Shown one piece after another: positions 8,359-15,538 of a DNA stretch of 37,185 nt; positions within the stretch are counted from its first letter, which is position 1, and each line of letters opens with the position of its first letter. The stretch comes from Pseudonocardia xinjiangensis (GTDB lineage: Bacteria > Actinomycetota > Actinomycetes > Mycobacteriales > Pseudonocardiaceae). A model generated the notes under the pieces. That model did not search any database, was not told where the DNA came from, and was given only the letters and a program-made list of their open reading frames with translations. Made by a program: the position numbers and the translations under genes. The stretch lies in contig NZ_JAAXKY010000070.1 in assembly GCF_012911925.1 (NCBI RefSeq), forward strand, positions 1-37,185. The letters run 5' to 3'.

Positions 8359-8403
8359 ACGCAACCGGGGTGCCGACCAGGCCGGTCGGCACCCCGGTTG
8401 CGT
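8359..8403 (+). terminator. 20-bp perfect hairpin between gluB and gluC
   Basis: The arms 8359-8378 and 8384-8403 are perfectly complementary over 20 bp with a 5-nt loop (AGGCC). The hairpin begins 7 nt after the gluB stop and ends 22 nt before the gluC start. There is no T-tract and the operon clearly continues. It is better read as an attenuator or 3' mRNA stabiliser favouring gluB than as a full terminator. Confidence 0.7.
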
Positions 8404-8425
8404 TCCTCCGCGCGAAAGAGGTCTC

Positions 8426-9076
8426 GTGGGCGTCATCGTCGAGCAGTTTCCGCTGTACGCGCAGGGTTTCCTCCAGACGCTGCGCATCTGCCTGTTCTCC
8501 GCGGTCGGTGCGCTCGTCCTGGGCACGATCCTGGCGGGCTTCCGGGTCTCACCGGTGCCACCGCTGCGGATGGTCGGCTCCGCATGGGTCACGGTCTTCC
8601 GCAACACCCCGCTGGCCGTCGTCCTGTTCGCCGTGGCCTTCGGGCTGCCCGAACTGGGGGTCAACGGGTCCTACTTCTACTTCGGCGTCATCGGCCTGAC
8701 CTTCTACACCGCGGCCTTCGTGTGCGAGGCCGTGCGCAGTGGCATCAACTCCGTGTCGGCCGGGCAGGCCGAGGCGGCCCGCGCGATCGGGCTGACGTTC
8801 AGCCAGTCGCTCTCGCTGATCGTGCTGCCCCAGGCGCTGCGCACGGTCGTGCCGCCGCTCGGCAGCGTGATCATCGCCATGATCAAGAACTCGGCCATCG
8901 TCGGCGCGTTCGGTGTCGGCGGCGACCTGTTCGCCAACGGCGTCCAGCTCACCTCGGCACAGGGCTATGCCGCAGGGGCCGTGCTGATCGGCGTGCTGCT
9001 GGGCTACCTGGTCCTGACCATCCCCGGCGGGATCCTGCTGGGTGTCCTCGAGCGGAAGGTGTCGGTGGCCCGATGA
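8426..9076 (+). CDS. gluC: Glutamate ABC transporter permease
   Basis: A 216-aa inner-membrane permease of the His/Glu/Gln/Arg-opine type. It has an N-terminal FLQTLRICLFSA segment, several hydrophobic helices and the EAA coupling loop (GQAEAARAIGLT, ending in VLPQAL). Start GTG 8426 is preceded by GAAAGAGG. The stop overlaps the gluD start as ATGA, so the two permeases are translationally coupled and presumably form a heterodimer with the GluA ATPase. Confidence 0.92.
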   Translation: MGVIVEQFPLYAQGFLQTLRICLFSAVGALVLGTILAGFRVSPVPPLRMVGSAWVTVFRNTPLAVVLFAVAFGLPELGVNGSYFYFGVIGLTFYTAAFVCEAVRSGINSVSAGQAEAARAIGLTFSQSLSLIVLPQALRTVVPPLGSVIIAMIKNSAIVGAFGVGGDLFANGVQLTSAQGYAAGAVLIGVLLGYLVLTIPGGILLGVLERKVSVAR

Positions 9077-9951
9077 CCACCTCGGTCCTCTACGACGCAC
9101 CCGGTCCGGTCACCCGGCGCCGCACCCTGATCTCCAGCGGTGTCGCCGGCGTGATCGTGCTGGTCGTCATCGCTCTCGTGGTCATCCGGCTGGCGGGCCA
9201 GGGCCAGTTCTCCGGCGAGCTGTGGGGCCCGCTGGTCAACCCGTTCGACCCCAGCTTCCTGGCAGTCTGGCGGCTGCTCGGTCAGGCCTTGGTCGCCACG
9301 CTCGTGGCCGCGGCGCTCACGCTGGCGTTCTCGCTGGTCATCGGCACGCTCTTCGCGGTCAGCCGCATCACGGCGAACCGGTACTACCGCTGGCTCGTCG
9401 TCGGGGTGATCGAGTTCCTGCGCGGTGTCCCCGTGGTCATCGCGATCTTCTTCGCGGCACGGGTGCTCCCCGAGGTGGGCCTGGACCTGCCGATCCTGTG
9501 GTACCTGGTCATCGGCCTCACCGCGTACAACTCGGTGATCATCGCGGAGATCATCCGCGCGGGCGTGGCGTCGCTGCCGCGCGGGCAGGCGGAGGCGGGC
9601 TACTCGCTCGGGCTGACCCGGGGCCAGGTGCTCTCCTCGATCCTGCTGCCGCAGGCGTTCCGGGTGATGCTGCCCGCGCTGATCAGCCAGCTCGTGGTGA
9701 TCGTCAAGGACACCTCGCTGGGCTTCATCATCAGCTACGAGGAGTTCGTCCGGACGGCGAACATCATCATCCAGACGCTGCACAACCCCATCCAGATCTA
9801 CGCGGTCGTGGCGCTGATCTTCATCGTCATCAACTACGCGCTCGGCAGGCTGGCGGAGTACGTGGAGCGCAGGCTCTCCCGGGCGAGGCGCACGGCCGTG
9901 GCACCGGCTGACCCGGGGACGCTGGACACCGCGGCCACCGGCGGCGCCTGA
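9073..9951 (+). CDS. gluD: Glutamate ABC transporter permease
   Basis: A 292-aa permease that pairs with GluC. Residues 1-20 are cytoplasmic. A helix follows at about 21-42, then an extracytoplasmic stretch and the permease domain with EAA loop GQAEAGYSLGLTRGQ followed by LLPQAFR. The tail of about 35 residues is Ala/Thr-rich. Start ATG 9073 overlaps the gluC stop by 4 nt. It ends 7 nt before the convergent S9 peptidase stop with no hairpin between them, so transcripts probably read into each other. Confidence 0.92.
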   Translation: MTTSVLYDAPGPVTRRRTLISSGVAGVIVLVVIALVVIRLAGQGQFSGELWGPLVNPFDPSFLAVWRLLGQALVATLVAAALTLAFSLVIGTLFAVSRITANRYYRWLVVGVIEFLRGVPVVIAIFFAARVLPEVGLDLPILWYLVIGLTAYNSVIIAEIIRAGVASLPRGQAEAGYSLGLTRGQVLSSILLPQAFRVMLPALISQLVVIVKDTSLGFIISYEEFVRTANIIIQTLHNPIQIYAVVALIFIVINYALGRLAEYVERRLSRARRTAVAPADPGTLDTAATGGA

Positions 9952-9958
9952 CCCGCGG

Positions 9959-11914
9959 TCAGAGGTTCTCCACCGTCACCGGTTCGATGCCCTCCTCCGC
10001 GGGCAGCTCGAACCCGAGCACCTGGGCGTAGAAGCTGAGCTCCGCGTCCAGGGCCCTGCGGATGTTCTCGGCGCGCCGGAACCCGTGCTGCTCACCCTCG
10101 AACAGCAGGTAGGCCACGGGCAGCCGGCGCGCCCGCAGCGCGTCGACGATCAGCTCGCTCTGGCGCGGCGGGACGATCTCGTCCTCGTCGCCCTGCAGGA
10201 CGATCAGCGGCCGCTCGAACCGGTCGACGTGGTGGATCGGCGAGCGCTCCTCGTACAGCTCGCGGGCCGCCGGGTAGGGGCCGACGAGGCGGTCGAGGTA
10301 GCGGCTCTCGAACTTGTGCGTGTCGGCCGCCAGTGCCGCGAGGTCGGCCACCCCGTAGTGGCTCGCCCCGGCCGCGAACGGGGTGTCGGCGCGGGCCAGC
10401 GCCGCGAGCGTCGTGTAGCCGCCCGCCGAGCCGCCGCGGATGCACAGCCGGTTGCGGTCGACGCGGCCGTGCGCCGCCAGCCACTCCGCGGCCGCCATGC
10501 AGTCGGCGACGTCGATCACGCCCCACCCGCCCAGCAGTTGCTCGCGGTAGGCGCGGCCGTATCCGGTGGAGCCGCCGTAGTTCACGTCGACGACGGCGAA
10601 CCCGCGGCTCGTCCAGTACTGGACCGACAGGTTCAGCGCAGGCACGGCCGCCGACGTGGGGCCGCCGTGGATCACCACGAGCAGCGGCGGGAGCTCGCCG
10701 TCGGGGGCGCGGTACCCCTCGTTGGTGGGCGGATAGAACAGCGCGTGGGCCGTGCGGCGTTCCCCGGCGGCGTCCACCGACGGGAACGAGACGGCCTCGG
10801 GCACCGAGATCGTCGAGAGGTCGACGCCGACGTCGCGGGGCGGCCGCAGCTCCCCGACGTCGCAGGTCCCGATGTCCACGAGGAAGACGCCCGTCTCGGC
10901 GGCTGGACTCCCCGCGACGACGGCCACCGTGTCGGTGCCGGTGGCCCGCACCGCACCGATCGCCGAGAACGGCAGGTCCAGGTCGGTGACCGACCCGTCG
11001 AGCTCGCCCACGGCCAGTCCGTCGAACCCGGCCCGTTGCCGGGCGAACACCACCCGGCCGTCGGGGAGCACGACGAACCGCGCCGAGCCGAACGCCCAGC
11101 CCGGCACACCGATCTCCGCGTCGATCCGCACGACCGGCCTGATGTCAACGTCGGGCACCCAGCGGTAGATGTTCCACCAGTCGGTGCGGTCGCTGATGAA
11201 CCACAGCGACCCGTCCGGCTGCCACCGGGGCTCCGCCACCGACTCGCCGCGGCCACCGGCCACGACCGTCTCCTCCCCCGTCTCGAGGTCGCGGATCATC
11301 AGCAGGGTGTCGTCCCACGGCATCGACGGGTGGTTCCACTGCAGCCAGGCGAGCGATCTGCCGTCCGGGCTGATCCGGGGCGCGGCGACGAAGTCCGGAC
11401 CGGTGACGAGCACCTCCGGCTCCGACGGCGCATCGGCGGCGAGCCGGACGATCTCGTTGCGCACCTCGGTGGCCGAGGCGCCGGTGTGCCGCTCCCGGAC
11501 GCAGACCAGGTAGCTCCCGTCGGGCGCGAGGTCACCGTCGGCGAAGCGGTCGCCCCGCGGCATGGCCGGCTCGGGCGTGAGGGCGACGGGGTCGGCTCCC
11601 GGTGCGAGCCGGTACAGCCGCTGGTCGGACCATTCGCTGAACCACAGCACCCGGTCGCGCACCCACCAGGCCGCGCCCCCGTACTCGTGCACCGCCGTGC
11701 GGGCGTTCATCCCGGCCGGCAGCAGGTCGGTGGTGGTGCCGTCCGCCGCGCGCCGGACCAGCTGGACGCGCCCGGCGTCGGCGGGGCGGCCCTCGGACCA
11801 CACGATGTCGGAACCGTCGACGCGGAGCTCCGAGAGCCGCGCGGAGGCGGTGACGACGAGCTCGGATGTGATCGGCGTGGGCCAGGAACCGTAGGGAAGC
11901 TCCGTGATCGTCAC
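9959..11914 (-). CDS. S9 family peptidase (prolyl oligopeptidase/acylaminoacyl type)
   Basis: A 651-aa serine peptidase without signal peptide, so cytoplasmic. Residues 1-390 form the beta-propeller, with repeated ISPDG and W-rich blades. Residues about 405-640 form the alpha/beta-hydrolase domain. The catalytic triad is Ser496 in GGSAGG, Asp578 in GDEDEIVPP and His610 in EGEQHGF. The oxyanion motif VIHGGPT precedes it. Such enzymes cleave short peptides, often after Pro, or release acyl-amino acids. The substrate cannot be told from the sequence. Start GTG 11914 has no Shine-Dalgarno sequence, but TAGCGT lies 6 nt before it. It is probably transcribed separately from the cassette upstream. 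Confidence 0.9.
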   Translation of the reverse strand: MTITELPYGSWPTPITSELVVTASARLSELRVDGSDIVWSEGRPADAGRVQLVRRAADGTTTDLLPAGMNARTAVHEYGGAAWWVRDRVLWFSEWSDQRLYRLAPGADPVALTPEPAMPRGDRFADGDLAPDGSYLVCVRERHTGASATEVRNEIVRLAADAPSEPEVLVTGPDFVAAPRISPDGRSLAWLQWNHPSMPWDDTLLMIRDLETGEETVVAGGRGESVAEPRWQPDGSLWFISDRTDWWNIYRWVPDVDIRPVVRIDAEIGVPGWAFGSARFVVLPDGRVVFARQRAGFDGLAVGELDGSVTDLDLPFSAIGAVRATGTDTVAVVAGSPAAETGVFLVDIGTCDVGELRPPRDVGVDLSTISVPEAVSFPSVDAAGERRTAHALFYPPTNEGYRAPDGELPPLLVVIHGGPTSAAVPALNLSVQYWTSRGFAVVDVNYGGSTGYGRAYREQLLGGWGVIDVADCMAAAEWLAAHGRVDRNRLCIRGGSAGGYTTLAALARADTPFAAGASHYGVADLAALAADTHKFESRYLDRLVGPYPAARELYEERSPIHHVDRFERPLIVLQGDEDEIVPPRQSELIVDALRARRLPVAYLLFEGEQHGFRRAENIRRALDAELSFYAQVLGFELPAEEGIEPVTVENL

Positions 11915-11920
11915 ACCGTC

Positions 11921-11926
11921 ACGCTA
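11921..11926 (-). promoter_or_regulatory. -10 box of leaderless S9 peptidase promoter
   Basis: On the minus strand TAGCGT is followed by GACGGT and the GTG start at 11914. It lies in the 36-bp gap after the DCC-family gene. Confidence 0.5.
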
Positions 11927-11950
11927 GTCGGCGGCCGGCTGAGATCGCCG

Positions 11951-12271
11951 TCACGCCCGGGCGCGCAGCGCGGTACGCAGCACGGCGAGCGCCTCCCACA
12001 GGGCGCCCCGGCGCACCACGGGCAGCACGGCGAGGGCCCCGCTCACCCCCGGCCACCACCGCACGGAGCCGTCGGGACGGACGGTGCCCAGCGCCGGAGC
12101 GGCACAGGCCCGCACGGAGGCGGGCAGCGCGGGATAGCGGGCGGCGAGCTGAGGGTCGCGGCAGGACCGGACCTTCACCGGCACCCGCAGCAGGTCGGGC
12201 AGCTCCCGCGCGATCCGGGAGCAGACAGGGCAGGAGACGTCGTACACGACGACCACCTCGGCGGTCTTCAC
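11951..12271 (-). CDS. DCC-family thiol-disulfide protein (CPVC)
   Basis: A 106-aa protein with an N-terminal beta strand, VVVVYDVSCPVCSRIAREL, where the CPVC motif sits near residues 15-18 just after the Tyr-Asp pair typical of the DCC (DUF393) family. A second half has WWPGVSGALAVLP. DCC proteins have a thioredoxin-like fold and are proposed thiol-disulfide oxidoreductases. Few have been studied. Start GTG 12271 overlaps the stop of the preceding membrane-protein gene as GTGA. It is the last gene of the five-gene cassette, whose other members also have redox features. It is cytoplasmic by the absence of a signal. Confidence 0.75.
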   Translation of the reverse strand: MKTAEVVVVYDVSCPVCSRIARELPDLLRVPVKVRSCRDPQLAARYPALPASVRACAAPALGTVRPDGSVRWWPGVSGALAVLPVVRRGALWEALAVLRTALRARA

Positions 12272-13032
12272 CACTCGAGCATGGCAGCGACGAGCGTCCC
12301 ACCGCAGGTCAGGGCCAGTAGCGGGCGGGCGATCCGCTCCGAGCGCGCCCACAGCTCGCTCCACGCGCCGTCGTCGCTCCAGGCGTTGGACAGCAGCGGC
12401 ATCGCCAGCCGTCCGATCGCGAAGCCCGCGGCCGCCCCGAACGCGGCCGGGAACGGCACGACGAGCACGATCGCCACCAGCACGAGGTGCGGCAACGCCG
12501 ATGGCGAGTAGGTGCGCACCCCGGTGCCCATCTCGAACCCGAACTGCAGCGCACCCCACTCCCGCATGTGCTGCACGTCCTCCGGCACCAGCCGGGCGTT
12601 CTCCGGCACCCGGAACCGCAGCAGCCCGAACTCCCGCAGCAGCACCGGCACCACGACCAGCCCGAAGAGCACCTCCCGCGCCACCGCGGGTACCAGCGCC
12701 TGCGGCAGCGCACCGAGCACGGCGGCCGCGAAGGCCACCAGCACGGCGCCGAGCAGCAGTCCGGTGCCGAAGTACCGGATCACGGGCTTGTCGCGCCAGA
12801 CCGACGCGCTCAGCAGGAACGCCGAGTTGTGACTTCAAGTGCTGCCCGAGTTGGCGAACCCGGCAGCGGCGCCCGCCACCGTGACCAGCAGGAGCAGCGC
12901 ACCTCCCGCCGCGAGGTCCCGCACCGCGGTGCCCGCCACGAACGCGGCGAACGCCCCGACGAGCAGCAGCGTGAGCGCCGCCGTCACGGGGTGCAGCAGC
13001 CAGCGGGGACGCGCCCGCGGCGGGACCGTCAC
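12268..13032 (-). pseudogene. Polytopic membrane protein gene with in-frame stop
   Basis: From GTG 13032 (overlapping the preceding stop as GTGA) the frame encodes two helices and stops at TGA 12837-12835 after 65 residues. The same frame resumes immediately and runs to 12268, giving about four more helices. The downstream part can be read alone from GTG 12783 (171 aa). Both halves are membrane-like and in the same frame, so this looks like one gene broken by the stop. Removing a 24-bp insertion (see the repeat entry) restores an uninterrupted protein of about 246 aa that reads GFANSAFLLSASVWRDKP across the joint. Its position beside a MauD-like thioredoxin recalls MauE, but sequence similarity was not established. 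It could still give two polypeptides by reinitiation. Confidence 0.6.
12822..12853. repeat. 8-bp direct repeats flanking 16-bp scar with stop codon
   Basis: CCGAGTTG occurs at 12822-12829 and 12846-12853. Between them is a 16-bp segment containing the palindrome ACTTCAAGT (12832-12840), whose centre is the TGA stop read on the minus strand. One repeat plus the segment is exactly 24 bp, or 8 codons. The arrangement resembles the footprint of an excised element: target duplication plus residual inverted ends. Confidence 0.5.
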
Positions 13033-13616
13033 GACGGGCTCGACCCGGTTCCGACGAGCGCGGCGGCCGGCTCCCCCTCGGTGTCCGGGAGCTCGCACGC
13101 GGCGATCGTCAGCCCGCGGTAGCTGTCGCCGTCGTCGTAGTAGACCTCGGTGACCGCGTCGGAGCAGCGGTAGCCGCGCCAGCGCCACGCGTTCTTGCCG
13201 TCACAGGACGTGGTGAGCCGCGTCGACTCGTAGTAGTCGCCCTGTGACTCGTACTCGCCCTCGCGGTGGAACCCGCCCGAGCACGGGTACGAGCCACGGC
13301 GCCAGCCGCCGTAGCAGAGCGCCGCGCCGTCGTCCGGCCAGTTGTTGGACTCCTCGTCGTACGACGACGGCGTACAGGTGAGGTGCTCCGACCTGTCGTC
13401 GTCCTCGTCCTCGTCCTCGTCGTCCTGCGCCGCGGCCTCCCGACGGCTCAGGTACCAGTCCAGGGGCACGAGTGCCGCCGCGGCCGCGCCGATCACGAGC
13501 CCGCGCAGCACCGTGCGGCGACTGGGCCGGATGGCGCGGATGCGGGCCACCACGGCACTCGGGACCGCCTGCGCGGGCGGCGCCGACGTCATCGGGATCT
13601 CGTCCAGGTGGGTCAT
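13029..13616 (-). CDS. Tat-exported six-cysteine acidic protein, unknown
   Basis: A 195-aa protein with a long N-region (32 residues) before a twin-arginine motif (PSRRTVLRG, R33-R34) and a hydrophobic core at about 39-53, with likely cleavage after the AAAQ near residue 64. The mature part opens with a run of Asp/Glu (65-74). It then has six cysteines (81, 101, 112, 138, 151, 174), enough for three disulfides, and is rich in Tyr, Trp, Gly and Asp, including the AWRW at 143-146. No known family was recognised. Size, long Tat leader and Cys content recall the methylamine dehydrogenase light chain, but the motif order differs. Start ATG 13616 overlaps the preceding stop. It is probably the substrate of the neighbouring redox proteins (inference). 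Confidence 0.78.
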   Translation of the reverse strand: MTHLDEIPMTSAPPAQAVPSAVVARIRAIRPSRRTVLRGLVIGAAAAALVPLDWYLSRREAAAQDDEDEDEDDDRSEHLTCTPSSYDEESNNWPDDGAALCYGGWRRGSYPCSGGFHREGEYESQGDYYESTRLTTSCDGKNAWRWRGYRCSDAVTEVYYDDGDSYRGLTIAACELPDTEGEPAAALVGTGSSPS

Positions 13617-14161
13617 GCCCGGGTCACCTCTCGTCCTTCGGAGTGGCGCTCGGCGCCCGGCATCGGATCGGGACGCTGCGTCAGGTCCTGGACGAGGGCG
13701 CCCAGGTCGGTGTCGGAGTAGACGAAGCTGCGGTGCATGACGACGCCGGCGGCGTCGACGGCCAGCAGGGTCGGCGAGTACCCCTCGAACAGGTCGGCCC
13801 TGGCGTCGGGGTCGGCCAGCAGCTCGGCCCGGCCACCGGCGCGGACGGCGAAGTCCTCCGGCCGGTCGACCAGCGCGACGACGCGGACGTGCGGGTCCTC
13901 CTGGACGGCGCAGAGCGCGTCCCACACGGCGTGGCAGAGCGCGCAGTGGGCGTCCAGCACGGCCACGACGGCCGCCCGCTGCCCCGGACCGGGGCGGACC
14001 GCAGCCGGCGCCTGGCGCCCGACCAGTGCGACGTACCCGGACAGCTCGGCCGGGCCCGCGGCCTCCAGTGCGCGCACCCTCGCGTACACCGCGACGAGCG
14101 CCACCAGCGTGAAGAGCGCGATGAGCAGCGCGAGCAGCGCCACCGCGAGTGCGACGGACAC
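13613..14161 (-). CDS. Membrane-anchored thioredoxin-like protein (CALC), MauD-like
   Basis: A 182-aa protein with one N-terminal helix (about residues 3-27) and an extracytoplasmic thioredoxin-like domain. The active site is C73-A-L-C76 after a VVAVLDAH strand, and the cis-Pro is P130 in GYSPTLLAVD. The topology and CxxC match MauD/TlpA-type proteins that handle disulfides of exported proteins. Another Cys is at 84. Start GTG 14161 lies 3 nt after the preceding stop. The stop overlaps the ATG of the Tat-exported protein, so the two are translationally coupled, which suggests it acts on that protein's six cysteines. Confidence 0.8.
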   Translation of the reverse strand: MSVALAVALLALLIALFTLVALVAVYARVRALEAAGPAELSGYVALVGRQAPAAVRPGPGQRAAVVAVLDAHCALCHAVWDALCAVQEDPHVRVVALVDRPEDFAVRAGGRAELLADPDARADLFEGYSPTLLAVDAAGVVMHRSFVYSDTDLGALVQDLTQRPDPMPGAERHSEGREVTRA

Positions 14162-14164
14162 GGC

Positions 14165-14938
14165 TCAGCCCCTCCACCGGCCGCTGAGCGCGGCCAGCGC
14201 GGCGACGACCTGGTCCTCACCCATGGGGAGGGACGGCTTGCCGGACTCGGGGCCGTGCAGGACCAGGTCCATCGCGACGCTCTCGCTCGCGAACAGGTAG
14301 CGCCACTCGTGCGGAGTGCCCGCGACGCGGGACGAGCCCCCCGGATCCAGCCTGCGTCCCGAGCGCCACAGCTCGCCGCCGGGCAGCGGCATGCCCGCCC
14401 ACGGCGGCAGGGTCTGCAGCACCTCGGTGGAGCGGCGCACGACCAGCATCGACTGCGCGTTGCGCCCGATCAGCGCCACATCGCTCTGCTTGACGAGCAG
14501 GTCCGACGCGGGGGTGAGCGCCGCGCCGGACGACGAGTCGGCGAACCGGAACGTGGCCAGCAACCGCGAGACGCCTGCGGCGTCGGGCGCCGGGCCGCCG
14601 AACCAGGTGGTGGCCTCGTGGTGGGGCCCGGAGAGCACGAGCGCGGAGTCGCTGCGGTCGGGCGCCTCGAAGACCACGGCGTCGAAGCCGCGCATCGACT
14701 GCCGCCGCTCCCGCGCCCCGGGCAGCACGTGTCTGGGGATCACCCGGTGCTCCCCCGCAGGCGCGAGGAAGAACTGGCGGGCCGTCCGCGGGCCGGTGAA
14801 CCGGGTGTTGCCGTACCACTGGTAGTCACCGAACGCTGCTGGCAGGGTCAGGTCGACGGGAGCGCCGGATGGCGCGATTCGGGAGACTCGGGTCTGTCCG
14901 GTGGACTGCGCGAGTCCCGCTGTCGGGGCAGCCGTCAT
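14165..14938 (-). CDS. 257-aa protein of unknown function
   Basis: First gene of the five-gene cassette. There is no signal peptide, transmembrane helix or cysteine, so it is probably a cytoplasmic globular protein. It is rich in Trp, Phe and Arg in the first half (DYQWYGNTRFTGPRTARQFF) and has repeated beta-like segments (LVLSGPHHEATTWFGG, ALIGRNAQSMLVVRR). I recognise no family. Start ATG 14938 is chosen because GGAGGAA lies about 8 nt before it. The frame is open further upstream but without a ribosome-binding site. It is 3 nt from the thioredoxin-like gene. It is divergent from the gene at 15107. Confidence 0.72.
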   Translation of the reverse strand: MTAAPTAGLAQSTGQTRVSRIAPSGAPVDLTLPAAFGDYQWYGNTRFTGPRTARQFFLAPAGEHRVIPRHVLPGARERRQSMRGFDAVVFEAPDRSDSALVLSGPHHEATTWFGGPAPDAAGVSRLLATFRFADSSSGAALTPASDLLVKQSDVALIGRNAQSMLVVRRSTEVLQTLPPWAGMPLPGGELWRSGRRLDPGGSSRVAGTPHEWRYLFASESVAMDLVLHGPESGKPSLPMGEDQVVAALAALSGRWRG

Positions 14939-15008
14939 GCGTTGGTTCCTCCACGTGCAGGCTGGAACGACCATGTGGCGTCCCGCTCGGATAACGAAAG
15001 GGGATCGG

Positions 15009-15021
15009 TCGCGTTACGCGA
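15009..15021. promoter_or_regulatory. Dyad in the divergent gap 14939-15106
   Basis: TCGCG (15009-15013), TTA and CGCGA (15017-15021) form a perfect 5-bp inverted repeat in the 168-bp gap between the cassette and the small gene at 15107. It is a possible operator; nothing else in the gap was recognised. Confidence 0.25.
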
Positions 15022-15106
15022 TTGCCCGATCGCGGAGCGTGAGCATTCGAGTGAAGGTCTGCAGCGCACGGTGCTGTTCTACCCGGCCAAATGGAGGAAC
15101 TGCGTG

Positions 15107-15454
15107 ATGAACGATTCGCCCGATAGTTCGAATCTCCCGGCGGATTCGCCCCAATGCCCGGATTCCGGGCCCGCAACACCCGCGACACCCGCCCGGCCCG
15201 AGCCGGTGGAGGCCGAGATCGTGCCCGACCCCGGACCGGTGGCACCGCCCCCCGCGCCCGACTACGACGACCACGGCGTCCCGAGCCTGGACTACGTCCG
15301 CGACAAGATCGAGACCCGCTACGCCACCTCACTCGGCGCGGCCGAGCTCGCGCAGGAGTCAGAGGAGGCACGCAGCATCGAGGAGCAGGAGGCCGAGCGC
15401 GAGCGAGCGGGGAAGGCGAAGCTGGACGAGATCCGCCGCAGCATGGGCCGCTGA
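15107..15454 (+). CDS. Small charged protein, unknown
   Basis: A 115-aa soluble protein. The first about 60 residues are Pro/Asp/Ser-rich and likely disordered. The second half, from DDHGVPSLDYVRDKIETRY to the end, is predicted alpha-helical with many Glu, Arg and Lys, ending DEIRRSMGR. No catalytic motif is seen. Start ATG 15107 has GGAGGA 8 nt upstream; GTG 15104 would add one residue. I do not recognise a characterised family. It is followed by a long hairpin. Confidence 0.72.
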   Translation: MNDSPDSSNLPADSPQCPDSGPATPATPARPEPVEAEIVPDPGPVAPPPAPDYDDHGVPSLDYVRDKIETRYATSLGAAELAQESEEARSIEEQEAERERAGKAKLDEIRRSMGR

Positions 15455-15466
15455 GGGGCCCCCGAA

Positions 15467-15521
15467 GTTCAGGAAAGCCACTTTCCTGCCCGGAGAGGGC
15501 CTGAAAGTGGCTTTCCTGAAC
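15467..15521. terminator. Long nested palindrome, bidirectional terminator
   Basis: The arms 15467-15485 and 15503-15521 are perfectly complementary over 19 bp. Inside them GCCC (15488-15491) pairs with GGGC (15497-15500). The left side also contains its own palindrome, CAGGAAAG-CCA-CTTTCCTG (15470-15488). It lies between the convergent small gene and sdhB, so it can terminate both. It shares its core with palindromes at 19240-19281 and 32401-32420. Confidence 0.75.
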
Positions 15522-15538
15522 CTGACGGGCGGGGCGCC

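Noticed and set aside
10085..12511. 808-codon open frame on the plus strand
   Set aside because: It is antisense to the S9 peptidase, whose catalytic triad and full domain order are clear. The plus-strand translation is an Arg/Gly/Val-rich shadow.
12835..12837. In-frame TGA in the membrane-protein gene read as selenocysteine, with a GGTC-containing small stem about 33 nt downstream
   Set aside because: The stop lies in a 24-bp segment flanked by direct repeats and its removal gives a better protein. The family shows no redox Cys at that point, and no selenocysteine genes are in the window.
13029..13616. Tat-exported protein as a methylamine dehydrogenase light chain with a tryptophan tryptophylquinone cofactor
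   Set aside because: It has six rather than about twelve cysteines and different motif order, and there is no heavy chain or MauG-like gene nearby. Only the leader type and neighbour layout are similar.
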